The notes: generated by a model from the letters alone, not told the origin. Positions 1-7,461 are shown, counted from the first letter of the stretch. The stretch is 17,105 nucleotides of DNA from an uncultured Clostridia bacterium (GCA_946562005.1 CAMNVD010000016.1:1-17105); one strand, 5' to 3'. Program-made: numbers and translations.

Positions 1-1
1 G

Positions 2-274
2 ATTATTGCGCTGCCCGGGGAACACATCGTTATCAAAAACAATCAGGTTTTTGTCAATGATGAACTTTTGGCCGAGGATTATCTGGCTAATACCTATACC
101 AATGGCAGCATTGATACTATCGTGCCCGCAGAAAGTTACTTTGTCATGGGGGATAATCGGACTAAAAGCTCTGATAGTAGAAGCGGTTCTATCAGCTTTA
201 TCAAACGGGAAGAAATTGTGGGTAAGGCTTTCTGCATTGTCTATCCCAAAGATAACTGGGCGAAACTGGACTAA
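2..274 (+). CDS. lepB: Signal peptidase I, 3' fragment
   Basis: This is the C-terminal 90 residues of a type I signal peptidase (peptidase family S26), the membrane-bound serine protease that removes signal peptides from exported proteins. The gene enters from the left edge, so the N-terminal membrane anchor and the catalytic Ser and Lys boxes lie outside the window. Visible are the LPGE-x-I-x-I strand near the start, followed by the family's hallmark box E, VMGDNRxxSxDSR, at about residues 49-61 of the fragment (near 146-184). The fragment ends at TAA 272-274 with a short tail typical of the family. metK follows 61 bp downstream on the same strand with no terminator between, so the two may be co-transcribed. 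The identification is firm; only completeness is unknown. Confidence 0.93.
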   Translation: MIALPGEHIVIKNNQVFVNDELLAEDYLANTYTNGSIDTIVPAESYFVMGDNRTKSSDSRSGSISFIKREEIVGKAFCIVYPKDNWAKLD

Positions 275-335
275 AGGAACTTTAAAAAATGTCGATAAAT
301 AGATGAACGAAAGAGAGTTATGGAGGATAAACGTT

Positions 336-1523
336 ATGTCAAGGTATTTGTTTACATCGGAATCTGTCACAGAGGGGCATCCTGATAAAATATGCGACCA
401 GATTTCTGACGCTGTGCTAGATGAAATATTGACGAAAGACCCAGAGGCTAGAGTCGCCTGTGAAACCTGCTGCACTACAGGTATGGTGATGGTTATGGGG
501 GAAATCACTACTAGTTGTTATGTGGATATTCCCAGCATTGCTCGGAAGGTTATCTTGGATATCGGTTATGACCGAGCAAAATATGGTTTTGATGGCAACA
601 CTTGTGCTATTATTACGGCCATTGATGAGCAGTCTCCTGATATTGCCTTAGGCGTCGACCATGCCTTTGAATATCGGGAACAGCAGGAGGAAGAAAAGCT
701 CTTCACTACCGGCGCTGGCGACCAGGGGTTAATGTTTGGCTTTGCCTGTGATGAAACCCAAGAACTAATGCCGTTACCTATTTCTCTTGCGCATAAATTA
801 GCTCGGAAGTTGACGTCAGTAAGGAAGTCCGGCGCTCTTGCCTATCTACGTCCAGACGGTAAAACACAAGTCACAGTGGAATACGAGGACGGCAAGCCTC
901 TCCGGGTGGATACAGTGGTCATCTCTTCTCAGCACGCTGCTGAAATCTCCTTGGAACAAATCCGCAAAGATATCAAAGAGCAAGTTATCAACGCTACTAT
1001 TCCTCAGGCGTTGATGGATGATAACACCAAAATCTTTATTAACCCTACCGGCCGCTTTGTTATTGGTGGTCCACAGGGAGATAGCGGTCTTACAGGCCGA
1101 AAAATCATCGTGGATACTTATGGCGGTTATTCACGCCATGGCGGCGGCGCCTTCTCTGGGAAGGATGCGACGAAGGTGGACCGTTCGGCAGCTTATGCTG
1201 CTCGCTATGTAGCAAAAAACATTGTTGCAGCAGGACTTGCTAAAAAGTGTGAAGTTCAGCTGGCCTATGCTATCGGTGTGGCAAAGCCTGTCTCCATCAT
1301 GGTGGATTCCTTTGGCACTGGTACTGTCAGTGATGAAATCATCGCTCAGGCAGTGGAAAAGGTATTTGACTTGCGTCCAGAAGCGATTATCCATGCGCTA
1401 GACCTGAGAAAGCCTATTTATCGTCAGCTGGCTGCCTATGGTCATATGGGCCGGGAAGATTTAGATATCCCTTGGGAAAAGACCGATAAAAAAGATGCGC
1501 TTCTTAATGCTATAACCAATTAA
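336..1523 (+). CDS. metK: S-adenosylmethionine synthetase
   Basis: Methionine adenosyltransferase makes S-adenosylmethionine from methionine and ATP in the cytoplasm, releasing phosphate and pyrophosphate. The 395-residue product has the usual family length. It carries the N-terminal motif GHPDKICDQISDA (ATP and Mg binding), the GAGDQGLMFGFACDET hexapeptide region and the GGPQGDSGLTGRK phosphate-binding segment. The C-terminal motif HGGGAFSGKDATKVDRSAAY is also present. I chose ATG 336, giving MSRYLF, because GGAGG at 322-326 sits 9 nt upstream and SAM synthetases begin just before the LFTSESV motif. An in-frame ATG at 303 would add 11 residues without an equivalent Shine-Dalgarno. No SAM riboswitch or T-box is visible in the 61 bp before it. 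A strong terminator follows the stop. Confidence 0.97.
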   Translation: MSRYLFTSESVTEGHPDKICDQISDAVLDEILTKDPEARVACETCCTTGMVMVMGEITTSCYVDIPSIARKVILDIGYDRAKYGFDGNTCAIITAIDEQSPDIALGVDHAFEYREQQEEEKLFTTGAGDQGLMFGFACDETQELMPLPISLAHKLARKLTSVRKSGALAYLRPDGKTQVTVEYEDGKPLRVDTVVISSQHAAEISLEQIRKDIKEQVINATIPQALMDDNTKIFINPTGRFVIGGPQGDSGLTGRKIIVDTYGGYSRHGGGAFSGKDATKVDRSAAYAARYVAKNIVAAGLAKKCEVQLAYAIGVAKPVSIMVDSFGTGTVSDEIIAQAVEKVFDLRPEAIIHALDLRKPIYRQLAAYGHMGREDLDIPWEKTDKKDALLNAITN

Positions 1524-1537
1524 ACAAATAATGGAAT

Positions 1538-1587
1538 AAAACAGAAGAGGACTGTGCATTTGCAAGTCCTCTTCTGTTTTATTTTTT
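1538..1587 (+). terminator. Rho-independent terminator of metK
   Basis: A perfect 16-bp stem (1538-1553 with 1565-1580, arm AAAACAGAAGAGGACT) is followed by ATTTTTT. It starts 15 nt after the metK stop. The A-rich left foot means it could also act weakly on the opposite strand. Confidence 0.93.
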
Positions 1588-1684
1588 GTCTTAATGTTAG
1601 CAATAAAGGAACAACTAACAAAGGAGATTCTTGAACAACAAAAGTAGAAATTTTTTTCTATAACGATAACCTTTGGGGATAGCG

Positions 1685-1727
1685 ACAAAAAACCTCTGCC
1701 TGATGAAGCGTCAAGCAGAGGTTTTTG
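1685..1727 (-). terminator. Terminator of the antiporter gene
   Basis: The arms AAAAAACCTCTGC and GCAGAGGTTTTT (about 1687-1699 and 1715-1726) form a hairpin, with TGA/TCA pairing further in. Read on the minus strand it ends in a TTTTTT run, as expected for the convergent gene whose stop lies at 1768. It can fold both ways and so probably insulates metK and the antiporter from each other. Confidence 0.85.
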
Positions 1728-1767
1728 TGAAATGGTTGTTATTTTTAATGGAATACGAATTTATTTC

Positions 1768-3216
1768 TTACAGGAAGAATATAAAGGTATCTACAATGAG
1801 CACTGGTACCAGGAGCCCAAAGGACCATGCCATGTAGCCAAAGAAAGAAGGCATTTTTACGCCGTTTTCTTCTGCGATAGCCTTTACCATGAAGTTTGGT
1901 GCATTCCCAATGTAGGTGTTTGCGCCCATAAATACAGCACCTGCAGAAATTGCAATCAATACCTGTTCCGCTACCATACCAACAGAGGTAGCAACCCCTG
2001 TGGTTGCGCCTAAAGTACCGGCAGTCTGTAAGAATACCAAATAAGTCGGAGTGTTATCCAAGAAGGAGGACAATAACCCGGTTGCCCAGAACATCTGCCA
2101 TGGTTCAGTGATGCCCAATTCTGCGCCGTGTACTTTCAAGATACCGATAGCAGGAATCATGGTGAGGAAGATACCGATAAAGAGCTTAGCTACTTCTTCA
2201 ATAGGACCAAAGTTGAAACCGTTTAATTGACGGGTAGAACGTTTGGTGGTTTTCATAGAGAGGTAGCTTGCCAATAAGATAATGATAATTTCTAACAAGG
2301 TAGCATATGGGAAGACAACGTCTGGGAATACAGTGATGCCGTTGCCGTTAGCAAAGAAATCAACTTTCAGCGGCAATACGCCGGAAAGGATAACGCCTAA
2401 AATCACCATAGCGATGAAGATAACATTGTGTCCGCCTTCGATGGATAATTTTTCTTTGGCATTTTCATTGCCTACCATATCTTTCGGAGAACGACCAGCT
2501 GCGTATTCTTGTTTGCAGCGAATATGGTCGATGATAGCGAAAAGCACCATTAAGAGAACGAAGTTAACAATCATTAATGGTAATAATTTCATAGTCCACA
2601 TGAAGGGTACGCCACGGTTAAAGCCCATGAAGAGTGGTGGGTCACCAAGAGGGGTGAGACAACCGCCCATGTTGGCAACGGTGAAGATGAAGAACACAAC
2701 AATGTGCGCTTTTCTAGCCCGCCAAGCATTGGCTTTGATTAATGGACGAATCATAAGCATAGCAGCGCCGGTGGTGCCAATCCAGCTGGCAAGAGCGGTG
2801 CCGATAGCAAGGATGATAATGTTCATAAAGGTGGTACCAACTAAGGTCCCTTTTACAGCAATACCGCCAGCAGCCACAAAGAGACCAAGCAGCAATACCA
2901 AAAATGGGATGTAGTCAAGGAGAATAGACTCTAAGATACGGAACATGGCTTCGCTTACACCATAAGCTGCTGCAAATGGTATGATGAACAGCAAAGACCA
3001 GCCGATGGCAACTTTGAGCATATTCTTTTCCCACCATTCTGGTTTTACCAAGGGGAACACTGCAATAGAAAGCAACATACAAGCAAATGGGATCATGCTC
3101 CAGAGCGGTAAAGATTCATTAACCGCTTCGTGGGCAGCTTCGTCGGCAAAAACAGCCTGTGTGCACAAAAGGAATAAACATACTGCACACAGAAGTATTT
3201 TCGTCATTTTTTTCAT
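1768..3216 (-). CDS. Sodium:proton antiporter, NhaD/CitMHS-like
   Basis: A 482-residue polytopic membrane protein of the ion transporter superfamily, most like the group annotated as sodium:proton antiporters (CitMHS_2/NhaD-like). It would exchange cytoplasmic sodium for protons. An N-terminal signal-like segment (residues 1-24, ending VFADE) is followed by about 12 hydrophobic segments. The family loop GGCLTPLGDPPLFMGFNRGVP lies at about residues 184-204, and SSFLDNTPTYLVF lies in the C-terminal half. ATG 3216 is chosen because AAAGGA lies 8 nt upstream and it gives a clean MKKMTK signal start. An in-frame extension to 3339 would add a soluble, Cys-rich stretch not seen in this family. The gene is alone on its strand between its own promoter and terminator. 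The superfamily is sure; the transported ion is inference and could instead be a carboxylate. Confidence 0.85.
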   Translation of the reverse strand: MKKMTKILLCAVCLFLLCTQAVFADEAAHEAVNESLPLWSMIPFACMLLSIAVFPLVKPEWWEKNMLKVAIGWSLLFIIPFAAAYGVSEAMFRILESILLDYIPFLVLLLGLFVAAGGIAVKGTLVGTTFMNIIILAIGTALASWIGTTGAAMLMIRPLIKANAWRARKAHIVVFFIFTVANMGGCLTPLGDPPLFMGFNRGVPFMWTMKLLPLMIVNFVLLMVLFAIIDHIRCKQEYAAGRSPKDMVGNENAKEKLSIEGGHNVIFIAMVILGVILSGVLPLKVDFFANGNGITVFPDVVFPYATLLEIIIILLASYLSMKTTKRSTRQLNGFNFGPIEEVAKLFIGIFLTMIPAIGILKVHGAELGITEPWQMFWATGLLSSFLDNTPTYLVFLQTAGTLGATTGVATSVGMVAEQVLIAISAGAVFMGANTYIGNAPNFMVKAIAEENGVKMPSFFGYMAWSFGLLVPVLIVDTFIFFL

Positions 3217-3427
3217 AAAAGACATCCTTTCCTTACAAAATAAAATATTTGAATGAAAAAGGTGTTTGCAGAAAGTAGCGCCGCCGACAAAGCAGACGGA
3301 AATGGAAAAATAGCGACTGTTATCGGAGCAGCCCTGCATTCACTTTTTATGTAGTTGCCGGATGGCTGGTAGGCATAGGAAATTGCTGGAAATTTCCGCA
3401 TCCTTTTCCAAACTATCTGACATAACT
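3217..3427 (-). promoter_or_regulatory. Long 5' leader of the antiporter gene
   Basis: From the predicted transcript start near 3427 to the ATG at 3216 there are about 210 untranslated nucleotides, with a GC-rich middle (3280-3420) quite unlike the AT-rich sequence around it. On the minus strand, GGAAATT and AATTTCC can form a 7-bp hairpin over a short loop near 3377-3396, and other GC-rich arms follow. An ion transporter with a long structured leader suggests RNA-level control. I cannot match the sequence to a known riboswitch class, including the sodium and lithium classes, from memory. Confidence 0.4.
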
Positions 3428-3433
3428 TCTCCT

Positions 3434-3461
3434 ATTTTACAACATTTTCTAACGATGTCAA
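3434..3461 (-). promoter_or_regulatory. Sigma-A promoter of the antiporter gene
   Basis: On the minus strand a perfect -35 TTGACA (3456-3461) is followed after 16 bp by TAAAAT (3434-3439), preceded by TG two bases earlier. This is the best match to a housekeeping promoter in the 3217-3705 divergent region and predicts a start close to 3427. Confidence 0.75.
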
Positions 3462-3551
3462 CCATTGAATCTGAAAAAATATTGAAAATTTTCTTCCTAT
3501 ATAAAAGTTATTGTTTACAAGGGGCATTTTTTAGAAAATCTTCCTTGTATT

Positions 3552-3577
3552 TTTGTATCCAGTATTTGTATCCAGTA
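3552..3577 (+). repeat. 13-bp perfect tandem repeat upstream of the liv operon
   Basis: TTTGTATCCAGTA occurs twice head to tail (3552-3564 and 3565-3577). A looser third copy, GATACCAGTAAA (3599-3610), overlaps the -10 element. The two perfect copies cover the -35 region of the predicted liv promoter, which suits a regulator binding site. Slippage duplication without function is equally possible. Confidence 0.55.
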
Positions 3578-3592
3578 AAGATGGAAAAGATG

Positions 3593-3601
3593 TGCTATGA
3601 T
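3593..3601 (+). promoter_or_regulatory. Candidate extended -10 promoter of the liv operon
   Basis: TGCTATGAT matches an extended -10 (TGnTATAAT) and is preceded by the 13-bp repeats but by no good -35, as is common for activator-dependent promoters. It would give a 5' untranslated leader of about 100 nt before livG. Nothing else in 3462-3705 looks better, though TTGAAC at 3632 is a possible weak -35. Confidence 0.4.
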
Positions 3602-3705
3602 ACCAGTAAATGAAAATCCTGTGAATCTTTATTGAACGTTTCTTGAGTTTTTTTTGAAGATAGCGGGATAGAAAAAGAATAGAAACGGGAAGGAGGTAGT
3701 GCAGC

Positions 3706-4482
3706 ATGGCATTGCTAGAGACGAAAGGCTTATCTGTGGCATTTGGCGGTCTTTGGGCTGTAAACGGTGTGGATTTTCAGATGGAAGCCGGAGATGTTGT
3801 CGGACTTATTGGGCCCAATGGTTCTGGAAAAACCACTTTTTTGAATTTAATCAGTGGTCTTTACCGGCCTACGAAAGGTGCCATCCTTTTAAATGGCGAA
3901 GATATCTCGGCATTAAAACCCTATGAGATTTTCCGCAAAGGCATCGGTCGGACCTATCAAAGCAGTCGTCTTTGTTGGGACTTAAGCGTCATTGATAATG
4001 TGCTCTTGGGCGTAAACAACAAACATGAAATGGGCTTTTGGAGCAATGTTTTTCGGGCCAAAAAATCTGATGCGGAGATATTCCGACATTTAGAAAAGGC
4101 GCTGGAACTGCTGGACTACTTCAACCCTAAATTAGTTGATAAAAAATATGAGCTAGCTCAAAACATTACCCATATCGACAGACGACGGGTGGAGCTGAGT
4201 CGTATCTTAGTTTCTGAACCAAAAGTGATTTTAATTGATGAATTGACAGCGGGACTAAACCAAGAAGAAACCTTGCACATTATGGATGATATCAAAAAAA
4301 TAAAAAGCTGGCTGCCGGACATCGGCATGATTATCATCGAGCATGATATGAATGTGATGCAGTCTATTCCCAATAAAATCGTGGTCTTTAACGCTGGGGA
4401 AAAGATAGCGGAGGGTTCATACAGCGATATCATTCAAGATGAACAAGTTATCAGCGCCTATCTGGGAGGTGCTGCTATATGA
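3706..4482 (+). CDS. livG: LIV-type ABC transporter ATPase LivG, signature motif lost
   Basis: First of two ATPases of a branched-chain-amino-acid-type (HAAT) importer; 258 residues, normal for LivG. Walker A is GPNGSGKTT (36-44), the Q-loop is GRTYQ, Walker B is ILIDEL (175-180), and the H-loop is EHD (212-214). The ABC signature, LAYGQQ or LSYGQQ in LivG proteins before RRLEIAR, here reads ITHIDR (154-159, nt 4165-4182), so the signature glycine is replaced by isoleucine. The Pro of DEP in Walker B is Leu. The flanking RRRVELSR aligns well and the reading frame is unbroken, so this is substitution rather than frameshift. ATG 3706 follows GGAAGGAGG (3689-3697) by 8 nt. It overlaps livF by 4 nt. 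The call rests on overall LivG similarity and operon context. Confidence 0.93.
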   Translation: MALLETKGLSVAFGGLWAVNGVDFQMEAGDVVGLIGPNGSGKTTFLNLISGLYRPTKGAILLNGEDISALKPYEIFRKGIGRTYQSSRLCWDLSVIDNVLLGVNNKHEMGFWSNVFRAKKSDAEIFRHLEKALELLDYFNPKLVDKKYELAQNITHIDRRRVELSRILVSEPKVILIDELTAGLNQEETLHIMDDIKKIKSWLPDIGMIIIEHDMNVMQSIPNKIVVFNAGEKIAEGSYSDIIQDEQVISAYLGGAAI

Positions 4483-5204
4483 TGGAAAATCGCACAGAAA
4501 ACATCCTGGAAGTGTCTGGCGTCTATACCCATCATGGCAAGGTGCCAAAGCTATTAGATGTAAGTTTTGCTATGCCGAAGGGAGAGATTACTTGTATCCT
4601 GGGGGCAAACGGTGCCGGGAAAACTACCATCTTAGAGACAATCTTAGGCATGATAAAGCCGGATAAAGGGGAAATCCTTTTCCAGGGAAAAAATATCACC
4701 GGGCTTCCCAGTCATAAGATTGTCGCTTCTGGTATTGGCATGGCGGCAGCCGCAGCTGGTACTTTCCCTAAAATGACCGTGGAACAAAATTTGCGGTTTG
4801 GCGCTTATCATATGCAGGATAAAAAGCAAATACAGCAGCAGATAGAAATGGTCTATGACGTATTCCCTGTGATAAGGGAGCGAGCGGGGCAAAAGGCTGG
4901 AACGCTCTCTGGCGGGGAGCGGACCATGCTCACCATCGGCAGGGCCATTATCAGTAATCCTCAAATATTGCTGCTGGATGAACCGTCTCTGGGGCTGGCT
5001 CCTATTATGGTGCAGGAAACTTTTGCAATGATAGACCAGCTAAATCAGAAGTCCGGTATGACGATTCTTCTTGTAGAACAAAATGCAGAGCGGGCTTTAT
5101 CCCTCTGTAAGACCGGATATATTTTGGACAATGGACAGATTGTCCTGGGTGGGAACAGAGAAACCTTGCAGAATTCGGCATATTTGCAACATCCCATCTC
5201 TTAA
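4479..5204 (+). CDS. livF: LIV-type ABC transporter ATPase LivF, altered Q-loop
   Basis: Second ATPase of the importer, 241 residues. Walker A is GANGAGKTT (42-50), the signature is the intact LSGGE (143-147), and Walker B is LLLDEP (164-169) with the D-loop SLGLAP. The switch region is VEQNA, which lacks His as is usual in LivF. The Q-loop, normally xVPEGRxxF in LivF, is MAAAAAGTF (88-96; five alanines encoded at 4743-4757), so the conserved Glu and Arg are gone while the downstream P-x-MTVEQNL aligns. The five alanine codons are not identical (GCG GCA GCC GCA GCT), which argues against simple slippage. ATG 4479 overlaps the livG stop as ATGA, implying coupled translation; ATG 4482 is an equally possible start one codon on. 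livJ follows after 38 bp. Confidence 0.93.
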   Translation: MMENRTENILEVSGVYTHHGKVPKLLDVSFAMPKGEITCILGANGAGKTTILETILGMIKPDKGEILFQGKNITGLPSHKIVASGIGMAAAAAGTFPKMTVEQNLRFGAYHMQDKKQIQQQIEMVYDVFPVIRERAGQKAGTLSGGERTMLTIGRAIISNPQILLLDEPSLGLAPIMVQETFAMIDQLNQKSGMTILLVEQNAERALSLCKTGYILDNGQIVLGGNRETLQNSAYLQHPIS

Positions 5205-5242
5205 AAAGTAAGAAAGAAAATAGAAAATAAGGAGTGTTTATC

Positions 5243-6460
5243 ATGAATAGAAAAAGATTGAGTGTATGTTTAGCAGCGTTGCTTGCGGTTGGTACTTTGT
5301 TTAGCGGTTGCGGCAAAGAAGATGACGGCGGTACGCCGGTAGGTGGCGCTGATGATAGACCAGTGGTAAAAGTAGGCTTTATGGGGCCGCTTACTGGGGG
5401 CAATGCTTCTGAAGGCTCTGCTGCTCGTAATGGTTTTACTATGGCTTTTGACCAGCTTAATGAATCTGGTGAACTGCCTTATTATGTGGAGGTGGTTGCT
5501 ATGGATGACGGCTCTAAGCCTGAGACGGCTACTTCTGCTGTACAACGTTTAGTAACCACAGATGGTATCGTGGCCATTTCCGGACACTGGAATTCTCCTG
5601 CTGCAACGGCTACCATTCCTATTTGCAAATCCAATAATATTCCTCTCGTTATCTGGGGCGCTATCGGTGAATCTCTGACCTCTGCGGAAAACTACCCTAT
5701 CATTACCCGAGTATGCCCTACCGACCGTCAGGAAAATGTGACCTTGGCCAAATATGTATTGGAAGATTTGGGCTATAAAAACATCTATATTATCTCTGAC
5801 ACTACCTCTTATGGGCAATCTAATACCCAAGCCTTCCAAGAACAAATGAAAAAATATGACGCTAATTTGATTGGCATCGACGAAGTGCCGGATACTCAAA
5901 ATGATTTCCGGGCTATCCTCAGTAAGGTAAAACAAGCAAAACCTGATGCTATCTTCTTTGGCGGCGTTTCCATGGGAGGCGGCCTGGTAAAAAGCCAAAT
6001 GGTCGACGCTGGTATGGACGATATCCTGCTCTTTGGTATTTCTGGTATTTGTTCTGAAGACTATATTATCGCAGCTGGCGCTGAAAATGCAGAAGGTACC
6101 TTTTCCATCAAACCTGGTACTGACCCTACCAAGACAGAAGTAGGACAAAAGTTCTTAGCCGATTATGAAGCGAAAAATTATTCTGTGCCAGTAGGCGCAT
6201 TTACCCCATATTCCTATGACGCTGCCCAGGTTATCATCCAGGCTATGAAGGACTGTGAAGGAGAAATCACCGCTGAAAAGATGATAGAAAAAATCGCCGC
6301 TGTGAAAGCGAACGGCTTATTAGGGGAAACCCAGTTTGACGAAATCGGCCAGACCACCAACCCAGCCTCTTATGCTCTTGTGGTCCAAGATGGCAAATGG
6401 GTGCCATGGGAAGATTCTTTGTATGCTACTGGGGAAAGAACATTGCCGGGGAGAAAATAA
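5243..6460 (+). CDS. ABC transporter substrate-binding lipoprotein, LivJ-like
   Basis: A 405-residue periplasmic-binding-protein-like receptor (type 1 fold, Peripla_BP_6 family) that would capture an amino acid or small carboxylate and hand it to LivHM. The N-terminus MNRKRLSVCLAALL..TLFSGCGK is a lipoprotein signal with Cys23 as the acylation site, followed by a Gly/Asp-rich linker. The mature part begins VKVGFMGPLTGGNA, the typical first strand and ligand loop. It continues with AISGHWNSPAATATIPI and IYIISDTTSYGQS, the usual hinge-proximal strands. ATG 5243 is chosen over GTG 5234 because AAGGAG (5229-5234) lies 8 nt upstream. It follows livF by 38 bp. Substrate is not readable from the sequence: the family covers Leu/Ile/Val, amides, urea and aromatic acids. 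Confidence 0.88.
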   Translation: MNRKRLSVCLAALLAVGTLFSGCGKEDDGGTPVGGADDRPVVKVGFMGPLTGGNASEGSAARNGFTMAFDQLNESGELPYYVEVVAMDDGSKPETATSAVQRLVTTDGIVAISGHWNSPAATATIPICKSNNIPLVIWGAIGESLTSAENYPIITRVCPTDRQENVTLAKYVLEDLGYKNIYIISDTTSYGQSNTQAFQEQMKKYDANLIGIDEVPDTQNDFRAILSKVKQAKPDAIFFGGVSMGGGLVKSQMVDAGMDDILLFGISGICSEDYIIAAGAENAEGTFSIKPGTDPTKTEVGQKFLADYEAKNYSVPVGAFTPYSYDAAQVIIQAMKDCEGEITAEKMIEKIAAVKANGLLGETQFDEIGQTTNPASYALVVQDGKWVPWEDSLYATGERTLPGRK

Positions 6461-6486
6461 TCTCCCTCGGCTTTTCCCCTTTTTAC
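6446..6486 (+). terminator. Hairpin between binding protein and permease genes
   Basis: CCGGGGAGA (6446-6454) pairs with TCTCCCTCGG (6461-6470), giving 9 bp with one bulged T. The loop AAATAA contains the livJ stop codon. A broken pyrimidine run, CTTTTCCCCTTTTT, follows. It may be a partial terminator or an mRNA 3'-end stabiliser that makes binding protein more abundant than permease; the weak T tract argues against full termination. Confidence 0.55.
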
Positions 6487-6525
6487 TGGTAGCGGAAATA
6501 AGTTAGACAGATAGGAACGGTTTAT

Positions 6526-7461
6526 ATGGAGTTATTAGGAAACGGTAGTTTTTTAATAGAACAATTGATGAATGCCATTATGCTAGGATGTATTTATACT
6601 CTGGTAGCGGTGGGTTTTTCCCTCTTTTTTGGGGTTCTGGATGTAGTGGTATTTTGCTCTGGAGATATTGCGGTCTTCGGTACTTTCTCTCTTATGGGCG
6701 CTTATATGATTTTTGAGACGGCAGGCCTTACGGCTATGCTTCCTACGCCTGTATGGATGATGCTTCTCATGGGGGTGGCGGCTATTCTCTGCGCAGCTTT
6801 AGGCGTGTTTACCTATCTTTCCTCTATCCGACCTTTTGAGAAGTCTTCCTCTCTGATGCCGCTTTTGAGTACTATTGCATTAGGGGTCGTTATCCGGGAA
6901 ACCATTGGGCTTTTCTTTCCCTTAGGGCGGAATCCGCAGCGGTTTCCACGGCTCATTCCCAGCGGTTCCTTTGGCGGGCACGCATTATTGTCTTACCGTA
7001 ATGTTACCATTATTTGTGTGACATTCCTGGTGCTTTTGGCTGTGTTTTTCTTCCTTAGAAAAAGTAAAATGGGCAATGCCATGCAGGCCATGGCCCAAAA
7101 TAAACGCCTGGCAGCTATTGCAGGTATCAACATTCGTTCTGTAGCCATTACGACCTTTGTTTTAGGCGGGTTGCTCCTTTCGGTGGCGGGGTTCCTTATT
7201 GGGGCTTATTACGGCACGGTACGTTTCGATAACGGTTCTTTATATGGCATCAAGGGTTTTAGCGCAGCAGTGGTTGGCGGTCTTAGCAACGTCTATGGCG
7301 CTATTATCGGCGGTATGCTCTTAGCCTTTATTGAAGTATTTGTATCTATTCTCCCTGGTGGGGCAGCTTATGCTAGTGCTGTAGCCTTCATTGCAGTGGT
7401 TATCTTCATGGTAGCCAAACCTGAGGGTATCTTAGGGGAAAAAACTGTCGAAAAAGTTTAA
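6526..7461 (+). CDS. livH: LIV-type ABC transporter permease LivH
   Basis: A 311-residue integral membrane permease of the LIV/HAAT class (BPD_transp_2 family), with about eight or nine hydrophobic helices. The N-terminal LMNAIMLGCIYTLVAVGFSL is the characteristic first LivH helix. The cytoplasmic coupling segment after the middle of the protein reads GNAMQAMAQNKRLAAIAGIN, matching the ATPase-contact loop of this family. The C-terminal half has GFSAAVVGGLSNVYGAIIGG, the usual LivH signature. ATG 6526 is preceded by AGGA at 6513-6516, a weaker Shine-Dalgarno than its neighbours. It starts 65 bp after the binding-protein stop, across the hairpin, and is followed 62 bp later by livM. Function as half of the channel with LivM is established for the family. 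Confidence 0.92.
   Translation: MELLGNGSFLIEQLMNAIMLGCIYTLVAVGFSLFFGVLDVVVFCSGDIAVFGTFSLMGAYMIFETAGLTAMLPTPVWMMLLMGVAAILCAALGVFTYLSSIRPFEKSSSLMPLLSTIALGVVIRETIGLFFPLGRNPQRFPRLIPSGSFGGHALLSYRNVTIICVTFLVLLAVFFFLRKSKMGNAMQAMAQNKRLAAIAGINIRSVAITTFVLGGLLLSVAGFLIGAYYGTVRFDNGSLYGIKGFSAAVVGGLSNVYGAIIGGMLLAFIEVFVSILPGGAAYASAVAFIAVVIFMVAKPEGILGEKTVEKV

Noticed and set aside
275..335. SAM riboswitch or T-box before metK
   Set aside because: Only 61 bp separate lepB and metK, with no terminator or recognisable conserved core.
1631..1663. Ten-codon frame starting TTG after AAAGGAG between the metK terminator and the antiporter terminator
   Set aside because: Very short, low-complexity, and no promoter seen; the ribosome-like match is likely chance in A/G-rich sequence.
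2282..2914. 210-codon plus-strand frame opposite the antiporter gene
   Set aside because: Antisense shadow of a clear membrane-protein gene; its translation is low in structure-like patterning, has no ribosome site, and matches no family.
3217..3339. 41-residue N-terminal extension of the antiporter
   Set aside because: The extension is soluble and Cys-rich, precedes a clear signal-like start with a good ribosome site at 3216, and lies in the untranslated leader.
3340..3423. A 27-codon minus-strand frame (MSDSLEKD...) in the antiporter leader with AGGAG upstream
   Set aside because: The predicted promoter puts the transcript start at about 3427, so its ribosome site would not be transcribed; it could only be leaderless. 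Composition gives no support for a real peptide.
5549..6148. 199-codon minus-strand frame opposite the binding-protein gene
   Set aside because: Antisense shadow; the plus-strand frame has signal peptide, lipobox and family strands.
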